The notes under the pieces were generated by a model. The model saw only the letters and a list, made by a program, of their open reading frames with translations, did not search any database and was not told where the DNA came from. Below are positions 1 to 13,462 of a stretch of 64,000 nt of DNA, one piece after another (the first letter of the stretch is position 1; the number at the start of each line of letters is the position of its first letter). This DNA comes from Gonatopus flavifemur (Eukaryota > Arthropoda > Insecta > Hymenoptera > Dryinidae): NCBI GenBank assembly GCA_018340375.1, contig JAFFJZ010000007.1:8618001-8682000 (forward strand), read 5' to 3'. Both the position numbers and the translations under genes were made by a program.

Positions 1-3000
1 TTTCTCTCACTCACTCTTAAAGGTCAACTTTGCCAATCATACTCAAAATATCAATCACATTAGACTAGTGGTTTTTTACCACAGTGCCAGCGCTGTGGGT
101 TTTTCTCATCACCCTATGGTCTATCTTCATGAATAATTAAAAGTCAATTCCTCGTTTATTAATACTTGACCTAGAATAAAATGCCTAATGGGTAATTTCT
201 ATCCACAACTCTTTTATTACATCGCTATCTCTCTTCATTGAGGAGGGTTGACCTTTTGTCGGGGCTGTGCCAGGGTTAGAGTATCCGTACCCTTTCACTG
301 GTATAGTAACGACACTTGTAGGTAGCAGCTCAATGGTGGGGGCGTTGGTTGGGGCCCCCCATCCCCCTTTCTTTTCTTTCTTTCTTCTTCCACGGATCAC
401 TCTCGTTCGTACCCAATACCCAACATAAGCGCTCGCACTTTGCCCGAACATACATACGGTGTTCCGGAAGGTAATAAACGGTACAGAGTCCGGAACTATC
501 GTTACGGGTAGTTCACGATACAAACAGCTGTTGTAACGGCTTTACGTAGCCACACTCTTACGGCATTTCGGTGGGTGGGTGAACCTGAAACTCTGAAACC
601 CAAAATTCTGAATCTCAAAAGGTGAATGGGCAAACCTTAAACCTATACACGAGACAGAAGAGCCGAGTAGGGTACTCTCTTATTAGTTAGCATAGGGAGA
701 AGGGGGTGGACGAGGATGGGGAACCTGCATCGCACCAATGATATTAGGAAGTACTCGTCACGCACCCATGACACGATCGCATTGCCGAATCATCGTGATT
801 CATTAAAATGATCAGATTAGTTTCTATTTACAACCGATTTACTAGCTTAAAATACATTTTCACGAGTAACGAGCTGCGAATCCTTGAGTGGTTTGACACA
901 TAAAAATATTTAATAACACACAAAAGTGTATTTGATTTGATTGAATTATTTCAATATATCTGTCTTTCTCTGACGAAGAGTACACTCAGAGTCTGTCTCT
1001 GTACATAAAAGAGTTTCTTTCATGTACATAATATGTCATAAACCGGCTTAAGACATTCCCGATGAAATTTATCATTTTCTCTCAACTTTTGTCTTGGCTA
1101 GAAAAAAAGAGAGCGATACCCCAAATTCACACTACTCGTCACTAGGGGGAAATAAAGACTTCTGACGACGACTCGCTGGTTTGTAGCGATGATAAAAGTC
1201 TTAGTGGGGCTCCGTGACACATGAATGTTTGTGAAATAACCTTCACGCGCGTATAATTTTGTGTTATCGCTTTGTAAATAGCTATTTTATTAGTTCCTTT
1301 TCTGATCATATGTTCCATCCGCAGAATATCACTGCTTTGTTTGATAACTTTTTTCATGGAACTTATTTAACGTGTTCTTTTAATAATCTGTAACCCGCGT
1401 TCCCCCACTCCTGAACTTTGGATCCGGCGAGCTAGAGGCACAAGGGCGTCTAATTGAAGTATCAATTAGGTTCGATCGAAATCGTCAGCGCGTTTTCATA
1501 TTTGAAACATCACAATACGCCAGACAACATCTCACAGGGAATACCAGTTTCCTCTTATATTCGACGGAGTTTATTCGCTCGGTTGGATGAACGACAGCGG
1601 CGTCAAACGCCTAGCGGCAACAAGTGGTAGTTGCTTTCTAAGCGCAGACTTATCGTCGCATGCGATAGCTCACCGTTCTTTTGTCTCTCGGTCTTTATCT
1701 AGGCCTTGATGGGCGATGACACTCGTCAACTCGTAGCGATATTATTGCTTAGTTTTTATTTTCTAAACTTCATCATAGTTTTTAATCTCCAAATTCTCCA
1801 TACCCTGGCGAAAATGGAGTATTCACGAAGCCACGGAGTGTTTCAGAAATCGTGGACTAATGTACACTGAAAGTCATTTCATGCTTTGCGGGTATAAAAA
1901 TTCAACTTCCTTGCGCGAACATACACTATATTTCTCCCAGAATACGTTGAAAATTTCAATTCTGAATATAAACGAAGGTGACGTTCTAAATTATTGAAAC
2001 GATTGTTGATTATTCCCTCTTCCGACGGGTATTCAAGCGACAAATTGAAATGAAAATAAATTCAATTCCGTGATTAAAATATTGGAAAATTGTATCGCTA
2101 TTGCAGCTATTCCATTATTACAATTTATTCGCATGAAACATTGGATATCAAAAATTGATTCTACATTCACATTTCCTGGACTCCGTTCGCCATGAAACAT
2201 GGACAGGTACAGTATTATTATTTACCGATTAATTAATTGCCATTACACGGACGCAACATGCAACGAATCGAGTTTTTAATCACTCTCATATGCGACTTTT
2301 ATTTTCCCTGATCCTTCATGTTTTTATATTAGAATAATTCATTGTCGATAATTACGAATTCCATATAATTCGTGTTTCCTTTTTGTTTCGGGAATATATA
2401 TTTTATGTTCTCGTGATTGAATTACAGTGAAATCATCGGAACAATTCTATTTGGTAGTGTTATCCACTTTCTATGATAAATCACATTCCCGTTCTTCGCG
2501 GTGGCATTTGCGAATCTTATTATAGTAATACTCTTTTCCCAGCTTTATAACTCCGACCTCATTTTTTTCATCTTATCGATTGTTTCTTTCATGTGAAAAA
2601 TTAAAGACTAGGAAAAAGTATGCTGTTATCGTACACATGATTTGTATCTAGTCAAGAATGCTTATTACATGGAAGATTATTTGCTTACAACAAATACGAA
2701 ACGTTTTTTCTCTCGAATGATTTGCAAACAGATGTTTGTAAACGCTCAGGAATGTCCGTTCATTGGATCGATGGATGCGAAGAGATTTAAAGACATCCGG
2801 CATGGGATGGTGATCATTCAACTCTCCCAACACAGACCATCACAAATTGCGAGGAGTGATAGTGAGTGAGTCAATTAAACTACCTAAGTCTTTGAAAAAT
2901 CATTCAATTTTTTAAGAAGATAAAGAAGTTTCTAAATATCAACAGGTTTCTCCACTGAAATGAAGGGATCTGAAAATTGGGATCTCTATCAAAGAAGTGA

Positions 3001-6000
3001 AACCATCTCGGATAACAGAAGGCGATCCCTCAAAATTAGTTCGATGAATTAATATTTGAATAGTAATTAATTCAACTAATGTTGAGCGATTCTCTGCCAT
3101 TATTTGTGATTTCCCTGATTAGAATTTTTCATAGAAAACTATAGTTTTCTACAGGAAGAATTGCGATTTAATATAAAACCACTATTAATCCTGTAGTTTT
3201 CTTCTTGGTAGCAATAGTTTTCAATATTTTTCGATGCTATGACCGATTTTCAATAGTTCCCTATGGCACATTTTTACATCATTCCAAACCATTATTCCGA
3301 TGTGCACAGGTAGGAAGATTCTGAAATTTAATGTGAAATTATTTATGAAATATCATATTTCTATATCGAATGAAATAATGGTTCCTCAATTCATTATTAA
3401 TGATGAAATTTCAAATTTTCTTTCTGACATGTAACAATTGTTGATCAAATCTCACAAATATGTTGGTTAAATTAAGAACAGAATTCTCAGCATTAAAAGA
3501 CAAATTCTCCCCATTAGGAATCATATTATTGAATTCAATATTTGATTATGAAATTTAATAAACTGTTCATGTAAAAAACTTCATAATATTCTTATGAAGT
3601 TTCAGGTAGATTTTTCTAACATTGTAGTTCTTTCCTCATTAAAAACTTCAACATTACCGATCGATATTGAATTACCACTTCAAAACACTCATCGAAAACT
3701 GTTCGTTTCTCCAATAGTTTTCGATAAACAATGTTCAGCAGAAATATCTGTTTTAGTGACACAGGTTGTAATTTTTAGATTTTTTTCTCCCAGCATGAAA
3801 CAATGATATCGTCAAAAATATTTGTATTCCCATTGTACTTGCATTTCAGGAGAAATTTTGAAAGCAGAAAGCTACTTCAGTCTTCAAGTCCCCAGAGAGT
3901 CTATGGAGAGTTAAGAAAGTTGATCCAATGAATTGTTACAAATTCCATTATCATCTAACAAGTACCCTCTATTCAATTTTCTTGATATTATAACGAATAC
4001 TATATACCTCATCTTAATGTGATTTAGAACAAGAACTGAATACTTCCATCAATTTTAGATAAATTGAGACCAAATTGTGACATAATTGATTGAATATTGA
4101 TTACGAGAAAACTACATAAAACTTCTTCAGAGAGGAAATTGACCAAGACTGTTTCTGAAGATAGTGTTAGTATTATCCAGGGTTGTGAATTAGGTAATTG
4201 CAGAAAAACACAATTCAAAATGAACATTGAGTTCCTAATTCAAATTTTTTACAATCAAAAATTCAATTGAATTCTTCATTCAAATTGTTTTCCATCAACA
4301 AATCATCTGAATCAATTCAAGAACAAGCAATGACCCAGATAACATGTGAGCTTGTCATAAGTTTACCAGAATTGTCATTGTCTTGTGAGAACAGCCTTGT
4401 CAGTGTGAGGCTGCTACAACTCTGCTGCAAGGGTTTTGTAAGCTTGTACCATTGTCGTGTGTCGACTAGGAGGCTTATGTCAACTTTGTCACAAGCTTGC
4501 CTGACAATATTGCAGCAAGGTTAAATTGCTATCTGGGGATCGATTCATTTTGAAGCAACTAAATTCAATTCTCATTTTCAAAAAATTCCAATTGAGAATT
4601 CAATTTAATTGTCAATCGAAAAATGTTTTACTTGAGAATTGAATTTTAGTTGTGAATTGAACGTCAATGCAATTGTGGTTCAATTGAATCACTTCCAATT
4701 CTGATTTGAGCTTCACTATAAAATATCGAATCAAAATGATAATAATCTATGGTTAGAATGTTCCCAAAAAAACAATGCGTTTGCTCGCCCCAGAAAACAT
4801 TCCAAAAGATGTCTAAAAGATATCTAAAAGATGTTCTATGCAACGAAATCGAATATATCAAAGAGAATTTCAAGACCACTTGAAGAGAGACATCTAAAAG
4901 ATATTTTATAATGTTGTATAAGACATCTTTTATATATCTTCAAGAATGTTTGGGACGATTTGCACGAAATTTTTGTTGGGAAATTTACGAGTCAAGAACG
5001 CCGCCTCGAAATTGGCCAAATAGTCCCGCGCTTAAGATATCAAAACCTAAATCTAATTCTCATTCCATAGAAGAGTTTCTTTTGTTTCTGCAAAATTTCC
5101 ATACTCATTTCATGTTTTTAGAGAAAAAAGTATTCTTCATTTCGATTAAATTTTGTATTAATCAATCAATCGATACCAAGCCCATTCATCTGGTTGGCAA
5201 AATATCAAACGTTCGTTGTGAAATAAGAACAACAATGACAAACGTGAAAAAGACAGGAAAAAACTTGAAGAGAAAAAAATACAACATCACTCGCCTGAAT
5301 TCCGAACTTTGAGAAACGGAACGACGAAGTACACAAAAGAACAAGAACACCTCTCTCCGTCACGTAAATCCTTTGATGAATTTTCCAATCAAACGCTCTG
5401 TTCTTCAAACTGTTTTAAGAATTTCATATAAATTCTTTTTCGAATATGCACAAACCAGTCTTTTTGCGAGTAACTTCAAGAATGAATAAAAATCGTTACA
5501 AATTGATAAGGATTGAAATACTTCTCTTCACTATAAAAACAAATAAACATGAATTCCTCAATTCTCTGAATACCTCAAACACTGTTTACACAATGAAACC
5601 ATGCTGAATACCGATATACGCCGGATAAACCGAACGCGCTGCGTTACGCACTCGATCCTTCCCGAAGGCAAAGTATCACTCACCGTTGCTTGACTTCAGC
5701 CGCGAACATTCCTGATCGAGTAATTGTGGAATGGGATGAAAACAGGAGTTACAGGATGTCAATAAATCTATGCGAGACGTGATAATTCTAGGAATTCATT
5801 CACTTGTTGAATCCGTACTTGTGTATTAGATTACTGAACTTTTAGACATATTACGAGGATTCTTTTTCAATGCCAGCAACATTTTCAGCACTTCTGAACA
5901 AAACATTTGATTCCTCTACGAAAATTTGAGTTTTTATCAATTGAATTTTGATAACAAAAACATAGTTCGAAATATATGTTATTCAATAGTTTATGCAAAA

Positions 6001-6418
6001 TCAAACGATCTATATTCTTCCGTGAGTGATTGAGAATCGCAAAGTATTCATTTTCTGAACGCATTCATATTTGCATTGGAGGGAATACCGTTATCCACCC
6101 GCGGGAGAGTACAGAAAACCTGATTGATCAACCACGAATTAGGGGAATTACCAAAACACATACACTCGGTCATGAGTCTGGCTCCCGCGACAGTTACTAC
6201 TTCACAGCGCGAGGAGCGCTACGATGCGATCCTCTTGCCGGGGAGAAAAAATAACGCAAGCAGGGTATAAGAGAAGCTGTTTTGCGGGGGCTGTACTTTA
6301 TCCCTTCGAGTTGACCGTTTAATGAAAGTAATAGAACAAGTTCCACTGACGACACAGATAGCTATCATCCCCGAGGAATTCAAACCGTTAAGAAAATACC
6401 AGCGTTTACCATCCGAGC
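1..6418. other. Gene-free region, left end
   Basis: No recognisable coding sequence. Notable only for a pyrimidine tract around 351-392, slightly GC-richer blocks at about 240-780, 1400-1720, 5620-5760 and 6080-6290, and the foldback at 4334-4537 embedded in AATTCAATT-rich sequence. A GTGAGT donor-like site on the minus strand near 5680 could mark a noncoding exon of an off-window gene; unproven. Confidence 0.4.
4334..4537. repeat. Foldback element with CCCAGATA ends
   Basis: Inverted ends CCCAGATAAC / GCTATCTGGG and internal inverted copies of CAAGCTTGT-like blocks. Shares CCCAGATA termini with the element inside the mariner. No clear target duplication. Confidence 0.6.
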
Positions 6419-6426
6419 ACGTTGGT

Positions 6427-7017
6427 CAGTGATGCCAGCATTTGGTCGACCGACTCGATTCACCCTCTCCATCACACTTATCTGTATAGAAATCTCACGC
6501 ACACAATCAAACCTCCGACAAAAAAAATTAGATTGTATGGAGCGTGATGGAGGGGGTAAAACTCGTCGGCCGGCCGAATGCAGGAGTATGCAACTTTATA
6601 GGATGACCTCAAACCGTATTTTGATTACGGTCATATTTATTCACATGGTGGCGTATCGATCAGGGGCTAAAACAGCAATGGCGGCCTAGTATAGTGACAT
6701 AACCTTGGTATTAATCTCATCAGTTTGGATTTTGAGAAATCAACAGTATTTCAACAATAAAGCATCAGAAACAACTCTGAAACTGAATGAGTCCAACTGA
6801 TAATTCGGTTTTAGAATTGTTCAATGTTTTAGTGTTGAAATATTGTTGATGCTTCGAAATACAAACTAACTATAATAATTTTGAGGTTATCCCAGTGTAC
6901 CAGATCGCCATATTGATTTTTAGGTCGCATGAATATCTATTTAGGAGATGGCGCGCAAATAAGGTTCAATTGAACTTATTGGAGTTGCGTCCCCCTGGCC
7001 GAATGCTGGCATCACTG
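6427..7017. mobile_element. Non-autonomous hAT-like element with 8-bp TSD
   Basis: 591 bp. Inverted ends CAGTGATGCCAGCATTTGG (6427-6445) and its one-mismatch complement ending at 7017. It is flanked by perfect 8-bp direct repeats ACGTTGGT at 6419-6426 and 7018-7025. CAGTG ends with an 8-bp duplication are the hAT pattern. No transposase; the 86-codon frame inside is not recognisable. Confidence 0.88.
6739..6850. repeat. Foldback inside the hAT-like element
   Basis: Inverted arms around ATCAACAGTATTTCAACAATA and TATTGTTGAT form a hairpin of about 110 bp in the middle of the hAT-like element. It may be a later insertion or the element's own central hairpin. Confidence 0.5.
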
Positions 7018-7025
7018 ACGTTGGT

Positions 7026-8551
7026 TAGACAAAGACAAACCTAAACGATAGAAAGAGAGGTCAGAAGCAAACGCTAGTATAGTCTTAAGCGATTATTTGG
7101 GACAAGAAAAATATTGTTTTCGTTATATATGAGATAATAAATGTGAAGCCAAGACAACTTTTTTTTTCTGTGTACTGTGGATTGTTTCAAATGAATAACT
7201 AATCATCATCAGTATTTTTTCCCCCTTCTAATGAATTCAAATGGTCCTCAAAATCATTCTCTGTTCTTCGTGAACACGTTTGACAGAAGTATTCGCTACA
7301 ACTCTCCATACATTTCCCTGTTTTATTGATACGATCTTCATTCGTTCACGTCACGCATTTGAATGTTTCCACTTTGTATCTCTGTATTTTGATATTCATC
7401 AACTACACTTAACAGAAAGCGCTTTTACCTTTAGGCATGTTGGTTTACTCAACTTTCATGAAATTTTCATTGTTCGATTAGAGAAATTGTTTGATTAATG
7501 AAATGCATGCAATCGATTGCACCACTCATAAACCGCATCTTGCATGAAAAAAAGTATTTCAATATTGAAATTCTTCATCCTACATAGCAATTGAAAAAAA
7601 TCAATCTTCGGATTGATGTAGTTTTTCAATTTGATTATTCAAAATATGCTCGTACAAGAATCTTGGATACAATCGATCTGTATATTTTTTCTGATTTCGA
7701 TTCGCATATTTTGTTTTTTTACGAATATATACTTTCCACGGTGAATTCGAATCTATCTTCTTTATCGAACACATCTTTCGTGTGTCGACCACCCCCTTGG
7801 TACCGTATTGGCCTACTAACCTTCATTGCATAATTTGGATATGAAAAAATATTGTTCCAAGAATGAAACAAGCACGCGACGGTTACGGTTGGAAAAATTC
7901 GATACATTCGAAAAACGAAGATCATTACGTATATTATTCCCGTACATGAATCTTCAGGGTTTGCATAGTCTTTGGATGACGTGGGATGTTCGTGAGAGGT
8001 TAAAGTAAGTAATTGGACCTGAGGTCATGTTAAGTTAATGCAGATGTAAGACGTGCATATGTCAGTTCAGTAGGAATTCATTTACCACGAGGTTCGCTGA
8101 TCTCTACTGTACACTGGATAGAATATACACAACTTTGTAATGCAAAGTTTCGTAGGCGAAGCGCCATTTTGTGGTTGAGAATTAGATCATCATGAATGCA
8201 CCTTCTATGGCATATGTCATTGTCAATTGAATTTCCATCATCATCATTGTTCGAATGAATAAAATGTCATTGACTTCAAAGTATCTTCAAATATTCATTC
8301 TTTACAACAACAACAAAATAGCGATGTTTTCAACTCAGGCGGCAACGCAGCCCTTTAATTACACGTTTATTGTACACTGCCATAACCGCCTTATAAATGC
8401 GCTGAAGTTTGCAATTCCGCGTTTCGCGCGTTTTGGAATGTGAATTTACACTCCCTTACGTGAACGTACATTATATTTTTACCAGGGATGCGATTTATTT
8501 TTCCGTGAAAGTGTATGGAACGGGGTGTATTTTTGAGGCGCTTGTGGCCAC
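7026..8551. other. Gene-free AT-rich DNA
   Basis: Reading frames of 60-80 codons on both strands, none with a domain or splice support. No repeat structure noticed. Confidence 0.4.
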
Positions 8552-9603
8552 ACTGTAAAAAAATTTCACCGGGAAATTCCAGTATATGTACTGGAAGCAA
8601 TTAACCTGTACATGTACCAGAAAATTTTCAACACATTTGTACCGCAAAAATTCAGTGCAAATGTTATGGAATTTCAGCATCAAAACTGGAAATCTTCTGA
8701 GCCTCAGTACTGGAATGTTTCAGTACACGAACTGAACTTCTCCAGGACATATACTGGGAAATTAATGCTGAAAATATTCATGAAAATTGAAAAAAAATGC
8801 TCACGCAAAGTAGTTTGCACGGTCCTTGTGTTTCAAGATGATTGAGAAACTTGATCGTTCATTTGAATGGACAGAAAGTCATGTCTACCTACCGGGATTT
8901 GAACCTACACTTTTCTACCTGCCTACTAAATGAAACCTAAGACCTAACCGATGAGCTATAGCGCGACATGTTGGAAGGCCAGCTTGGGTTACTACATATG
9001 CTTCATATCTAGAATACACAAGGGAATAAGTCTTCGAAAAACCTCATATATCAATTTTATTTGCTACAATTACAATTATCATTCAAAATCTCAAACAAGA
9101 AATTTTTAACATGAAGACTTGAAATTTTTCCTGCCAGAAATGACGAAGCCTAATAGAAGTGGAAAATTCCAGTGCAACAATGATTGAATTCCAGCATAAC
9201 TGGAAAATTCCGTTGCACAGCAACTGGAAGATTCCATCACGCGACCTGAAAATTGCAGTCCAAAACCTGTGTAATTCCTGTACACCAACGATTAGGTGTT
9301 TTGTTCTAAATTCGAAATTTTTTCCAAGTCCTTTTTGATGGGATACTTTTTTCTAGTGCACAAGAACTATGAAATTGCAGTACAGGCCAGTAAAATGTTC
9401 GCGAAATCATGGCAAAATTTCAGTACATCATCTCAAACTTGAAAATTCCAGTACAAGGACTGAATTTTCAGTTATGCTTGGTAAATTTTCAGTACCGTAC
9501 CAACAAAATCTCTGTACAAGTACTGGAATATCCATATGCCAGTACTAGCACTGGAAAGTTCCAGTCCAGTGGCACAGTAAATTTCCAGTTTTTTTTTTAC
9601 AGT
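8552..9603. mobile_element. Inverted-repeat element with CCAGTAC-rich ends
   Basis: Begins ACTGTAAAAAAA and ends TTTTTTTTTACAGT; both arms are full of CCAGTAC/GTACTGGA repeats (8575-8770 and 9140-9600). About 1.05 kb and non-coding, with a tRNA-like sequence in its centre. Probably one element carrying an internal insertion. Confidence 0.65.
8877..8967 (-). ncRNA. tRNA-derived Pol III promoter sequence (SINE head or tRNA pseudogene)
   Basis: On the minus strand, an A-box-like TAGCTCATCGG (8948-8958) is followed about 45 bp later by a B box within GGTTCAAATCCCGG (8892-8905). The acceptor stem does not pair and the T-stem is only partial, so it is not an intact tRNA. Likely a tRNA-derived SINE or decayed tRNA copy. 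Confidence 0.6.
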
Positions 9604-9713
9604 ACGGAGTTACCAGACGTGCGACTTTTGAAGGACATATTCTCCTGTCCTCCAGGCATTTCTGAAACTAATACATATGTCCGATCTCCTCGGTAAACAA
9701 GTTCAAAACACAT

Positions 9714-10064
9714 CACTGTAAAAAATCGGTAAATTTACTGAGAAATTTTTCGGTAATTCAGGCAACAACTAATCCGAAAAAAACCTCCGGGAAAATAACC
9801 GAGATTTTTGGAATTATACCAATTTTTTAGTGGGGCTACCGAAAAATCGGTCTAAATGTTGGTGTTTTCCTTCATGCGGCAAATTTTATTTGGTAACCCT
9901 GCTTGTGACAATGTAAAATAACGCGCATTTGAAGCACTGCGGTGCTACCTGGGAATTTTTCATCAATCACAAAAATCAGGTGCAACAGCTGATCACCTAA
10001 ACGCTTATGGGAACGCTGCACACGATATTTTCGGGAAACTGAGGCTTCCAATTTTTTTCCAGTG
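9714..10064. mobile_element. CACTG-ended inverted-repeat element
   Basis: Begins CACTGTAAAAAATCGG and ends AATTTTTTTCCAGTG; short AATCGGT/ACCGA motifs near the left end. Non-coding, 351 bp. Member of the loose CACTG-A-rich terminus group seen across the window. Confidence 0.5.
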
Positions 10065-13000
10065 TAGGAATTATCATGAGGTTGAGCCAAAATTAGTGAC
10101 AATACACATGGAGTCTACATTCACATACAATATAATAAATAGAGTTCACTTCGCTCACATGCTGTAATAAATAGTGCTTCGATTTATGGAAAGTTTGAAA
10201 TAGAATACCTCGTTGTAAATTAAGAAAATTCAACCGGCTGAAGCAATTAATTTTTATAACTATTGTTTATTTTATAAAGATCCGACACTTGACAATATTT
10301 AAATATGTTAATAAATCATTGAACATCTAGAATTTATGGTATCAACAAGTAATTACCTCCTTCTCGTATAAAACAGATTCTTTCAGATGAAAATAAAATC
10401 GAAACAAATTTAAACTGTTCCTTCGTTCAAAATGATCGACATTCATAAATGTCGATACTGACTAGCCAGTTAGATGTTCATTATAAGCAACAAGGTATTC
10501 GATTTCTTTTCAATACCTTCTATAAAATTAACGACCGATTTATCACCACTTGCAAGTCTAACAGCAGCACTGAGATTACAAAGGCGCAAGCGAAGCGAGG
10601 GCTATTCAAAGCATAAAGATACTAGTGAGATGCATAGCGAGTGCTATTGTGAATGATCAAAATGCGATTACATGAAGCAAACTCCGTTTGATGTACGTGA
10701 ACGTGAGCCTTCTTGTCATTGATTTTTGTCATATCAATTTTTGTAACTTCGATACTCCGGTTAATAACTTTATTCTTCAAGATCTTGATTGAAAATGTTT
10801 CACCGGTGCCTAATTTAGCGAAGTGTTCCAATCCTTGTCAGGACCTCCACAAGTTCGGAATGAACTTGACCAAATTTCAAGGATAAACTGCTGGTCGGCA
10901 GGTTGAAAAAATCGTGTACATAATTCGAACGAACTCAGTGAGATTCAATAAGTTGTTTCTTTTCAACCGGAAAAGTATTTCGAATGGAGGATCAAAGCCA
11001 CAACAAAGCCGTACATTTGATTAATAATTCTAGTATATCTATATTTAAAATCATGAATTGCGTTCACTTGTTATCTAGATTGAATATACTATTTTTACAA
11101 TCGGAATTTTCCATAAAATATTCCAACAGTACAGTAGAAAAACTGTCTCACTACTGCATATTTCAACCTGAATAAAAATTACAGGGAACTGCCATGTACA
11201 TGGCCAGGATATGAATATCACGATTCGTTGTACATAATTTTTCTCATGTAGATACCTTTATATCGATAACATTTCATTCCCAGTCAGCACGTAACGTGCA
11301 AAAAGTTCTTTTCACGTGTCACGGGTTCCATTTCATCAGAGCCCTTGAATTTCACGAATACTCTCGCTGTGTTTGAAAAAGAAAATCATTCCCAATATTT
11401 TCATAACGTCGATATATGAATTTACAGGGAATTTCATACAAATTGAGACTTTCAAGTTTATATAATTTATGAATAAATTTTCAATAGGGTACCATATGGT
11501 CAAATTCCAAACGAGTGACACATTGTTTTCCTACGCAACTTGGAAGATTCAAAATGTTCAAGATCTTAAATTCAAACTGTTGGCTGTGTGGCAAAATTCA
11601 AAGACTATTCGAGATGAGTCAAAACCATCAAATTCTATACACTAATTTATATTATCGATACTTTTGCATGCAATATGTATCTAGCTTTTATGAATTTTTA
11701 TAATATTTCGATTGGAACTTGATACATATTTTATACAAAACTATCGATACTGTAAATCTTGGGGATTCCTACTATACAGATGATTTATTCGTAATAAATC
11801 GTTGCAGTCGCCTGGAGTTGTCAAGTCATAAATGAATGTTTGCCATTTTCAAAACACACTATCTCCTGAATGAATTGTTTATTCCTTTCAATAATGGACG
11901 ATACTTGGCAGGATTTATAGGTTCTGTTGAAAATTTTATCGAGTTTCTATTGAAGAGTTCGAAATATTGAATATCAAATCTTAGTACGAACTTCAAATAT
12001 TACCCATCACTAACCTTTTTCTCAAATCAAAGTTCTCTCACCGACTGGCTAGCGGCCAATTGTAATGTGATTCCTGATACGATTGTTTGATTAAATATTC
12101 AACTAGCCAAACCGAATACGCAGTAACGATGTTTCACCAGAATATTATCCGAAGTTGAGTTAAACGGAGACAGAGTGACGTTTCGGCAAAGTTCAAGAAC
12201 CACGCTTGACTTCGTTTTGTTCAAGTAAAGATGAAAATTCATTCGATAATTTTTTTTTTACAATTCTTAACTTGTAAAAATAATAAAAACATTCGAATGA
12301 ATTTTGAACTGTAGTCGAGTAAAATTCTTAGTAAAGAGGACTTTAAACTTCGTCGAAAAGTCATTATACTCCTATTTTGCTCAACTTTTAGTGATCTTTA
12401 GTTAATCAATTTTTTTCCGTATAGTTGGAAACCACTCAATGAATTCTTTATGTGAAAAATATCCGAGTTCACCTTTTGTGTACAAATTTATTTTCCCGAC
12501 CGCCGAGTACACACACTGATGGTAACCATCTATTCTAAGAACAATTGTATTTTGGAAATTATCAATTGTACAATACCCAAAATATTCATGGCTGAGTTTG
12601 CATATTTCAGGAATATTTTGTTTGTATTCATATGATTTTGAATTCAAAATATAATGTTCTTGGTTTCTAAAAAACCCCATTAATTTTGCAGAATTGAAAA
12701 CATAACAGTAATATTACCAAAGAAGTCGTAATTCTTCAATTTTGAATATTGTTAATTGAAAATTCATGTTGTAATTGTTGGGATATCAAGAATTCTAGTC
12801 ATTAGAGTTCCTAATCTGTCCTATTGAAAAAGGTTATTTTCATCAGAATTTTTTACAATATTTTAAAATTATTCAACGAATTCCATCGGAATCCAAGAAG
12901 ATCACTTACTTTTCAACGCCTTTCCATATTTCGAAAATCCGTATCAATCCATCTAATTCATTTAAGTTCGTTAATCATACTTCAAAATATTTCATAAATT

Positions 13001-13283
13001 CCATAAGAATGTAACAAGGTTTAGTACCTTCCAACGCTATTGCGTATTTCTAATATAGTAGGGTTAATCAATCTTATTCGCTAAAGATCTTTAGGAAAGA
13101 GTGCTCTTCTTAGTTGACACAGTCCTTGATCAAAATAATGAAGTTAATTACTATTAATTGAACACCAAAGAGCTACAAAAATCAGAAAAGCTTTCTTTTA
13201 CTATAACCCTTACATGGCTACAATGAGAATCAATATCTGTTATTTCAGTACGAAATATCGCAATATTCCTTCAAAATGAAAAA
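10065..13283. other. Gene-free AT-rich DNA
   Basis: Nothing recognised apart from the doubtful ORF at 12402-12680. A CpG-containing patch lies around 10560-10600. Confidence 0.4.
12402..12680 (-). CDS. Orphan 92-codon ORF, doubtful
   Basis: Minus-strand frame with mixed composition (Tyr-, Ile- and Gly-containing, e.g. KLSHEYFGYCTIDNFQNTI and GYFSHKEFIEWFPTIRKK), ending TGA. A TTTTTTAG immediately before its first residues could be an acceptor, making it a terminal exon. No family recognised, and the context is gene-free AT-rich DNA. It may be chance or a degraded exon. Confidence 0.15.
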   Translation of the reverse strand: MGFFRNQEHYILNSKSYEYKQNIPEICKLSHEYFGYCTIDNFQNTIVLRIDGYHQCVYSAVGKINLYTKGELGYFSHKEFIEWFPTIRKKID

Positions 13284-13462
13284 TACACTTAGAAAAATTG
13301 TCAGTCATTCCAACTGATCAGGTTGATTGAAAAGCACGACAACCGCTAGTTAATTCAACCATTTTTTTCAATTGCGATAATTAATTTTCCGGTTATTTCA
13401 ACTGAAATGATACAGTTTTCTTGATTTCGTTAATTTAACTGATGCGAATTTTCCTCAGTGTA
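13284..13462. mobile_element. 179-bp foldback MITE, TACACT-ended
   Basis: Ends TACACTTAGAAAAATT and AATTTTCCTCAGTGTA are inverted copies with TA at both edges; interior arms contain TTCAACTGA / CCAACTGATC repeats. Non-coding. Confidence 0.6.

Noticed and set aside
8877..8967. Functional tRNA gene
   Set aside because: A and B boxes are present but the acceptor stem does not pair and the T-stem is broken.
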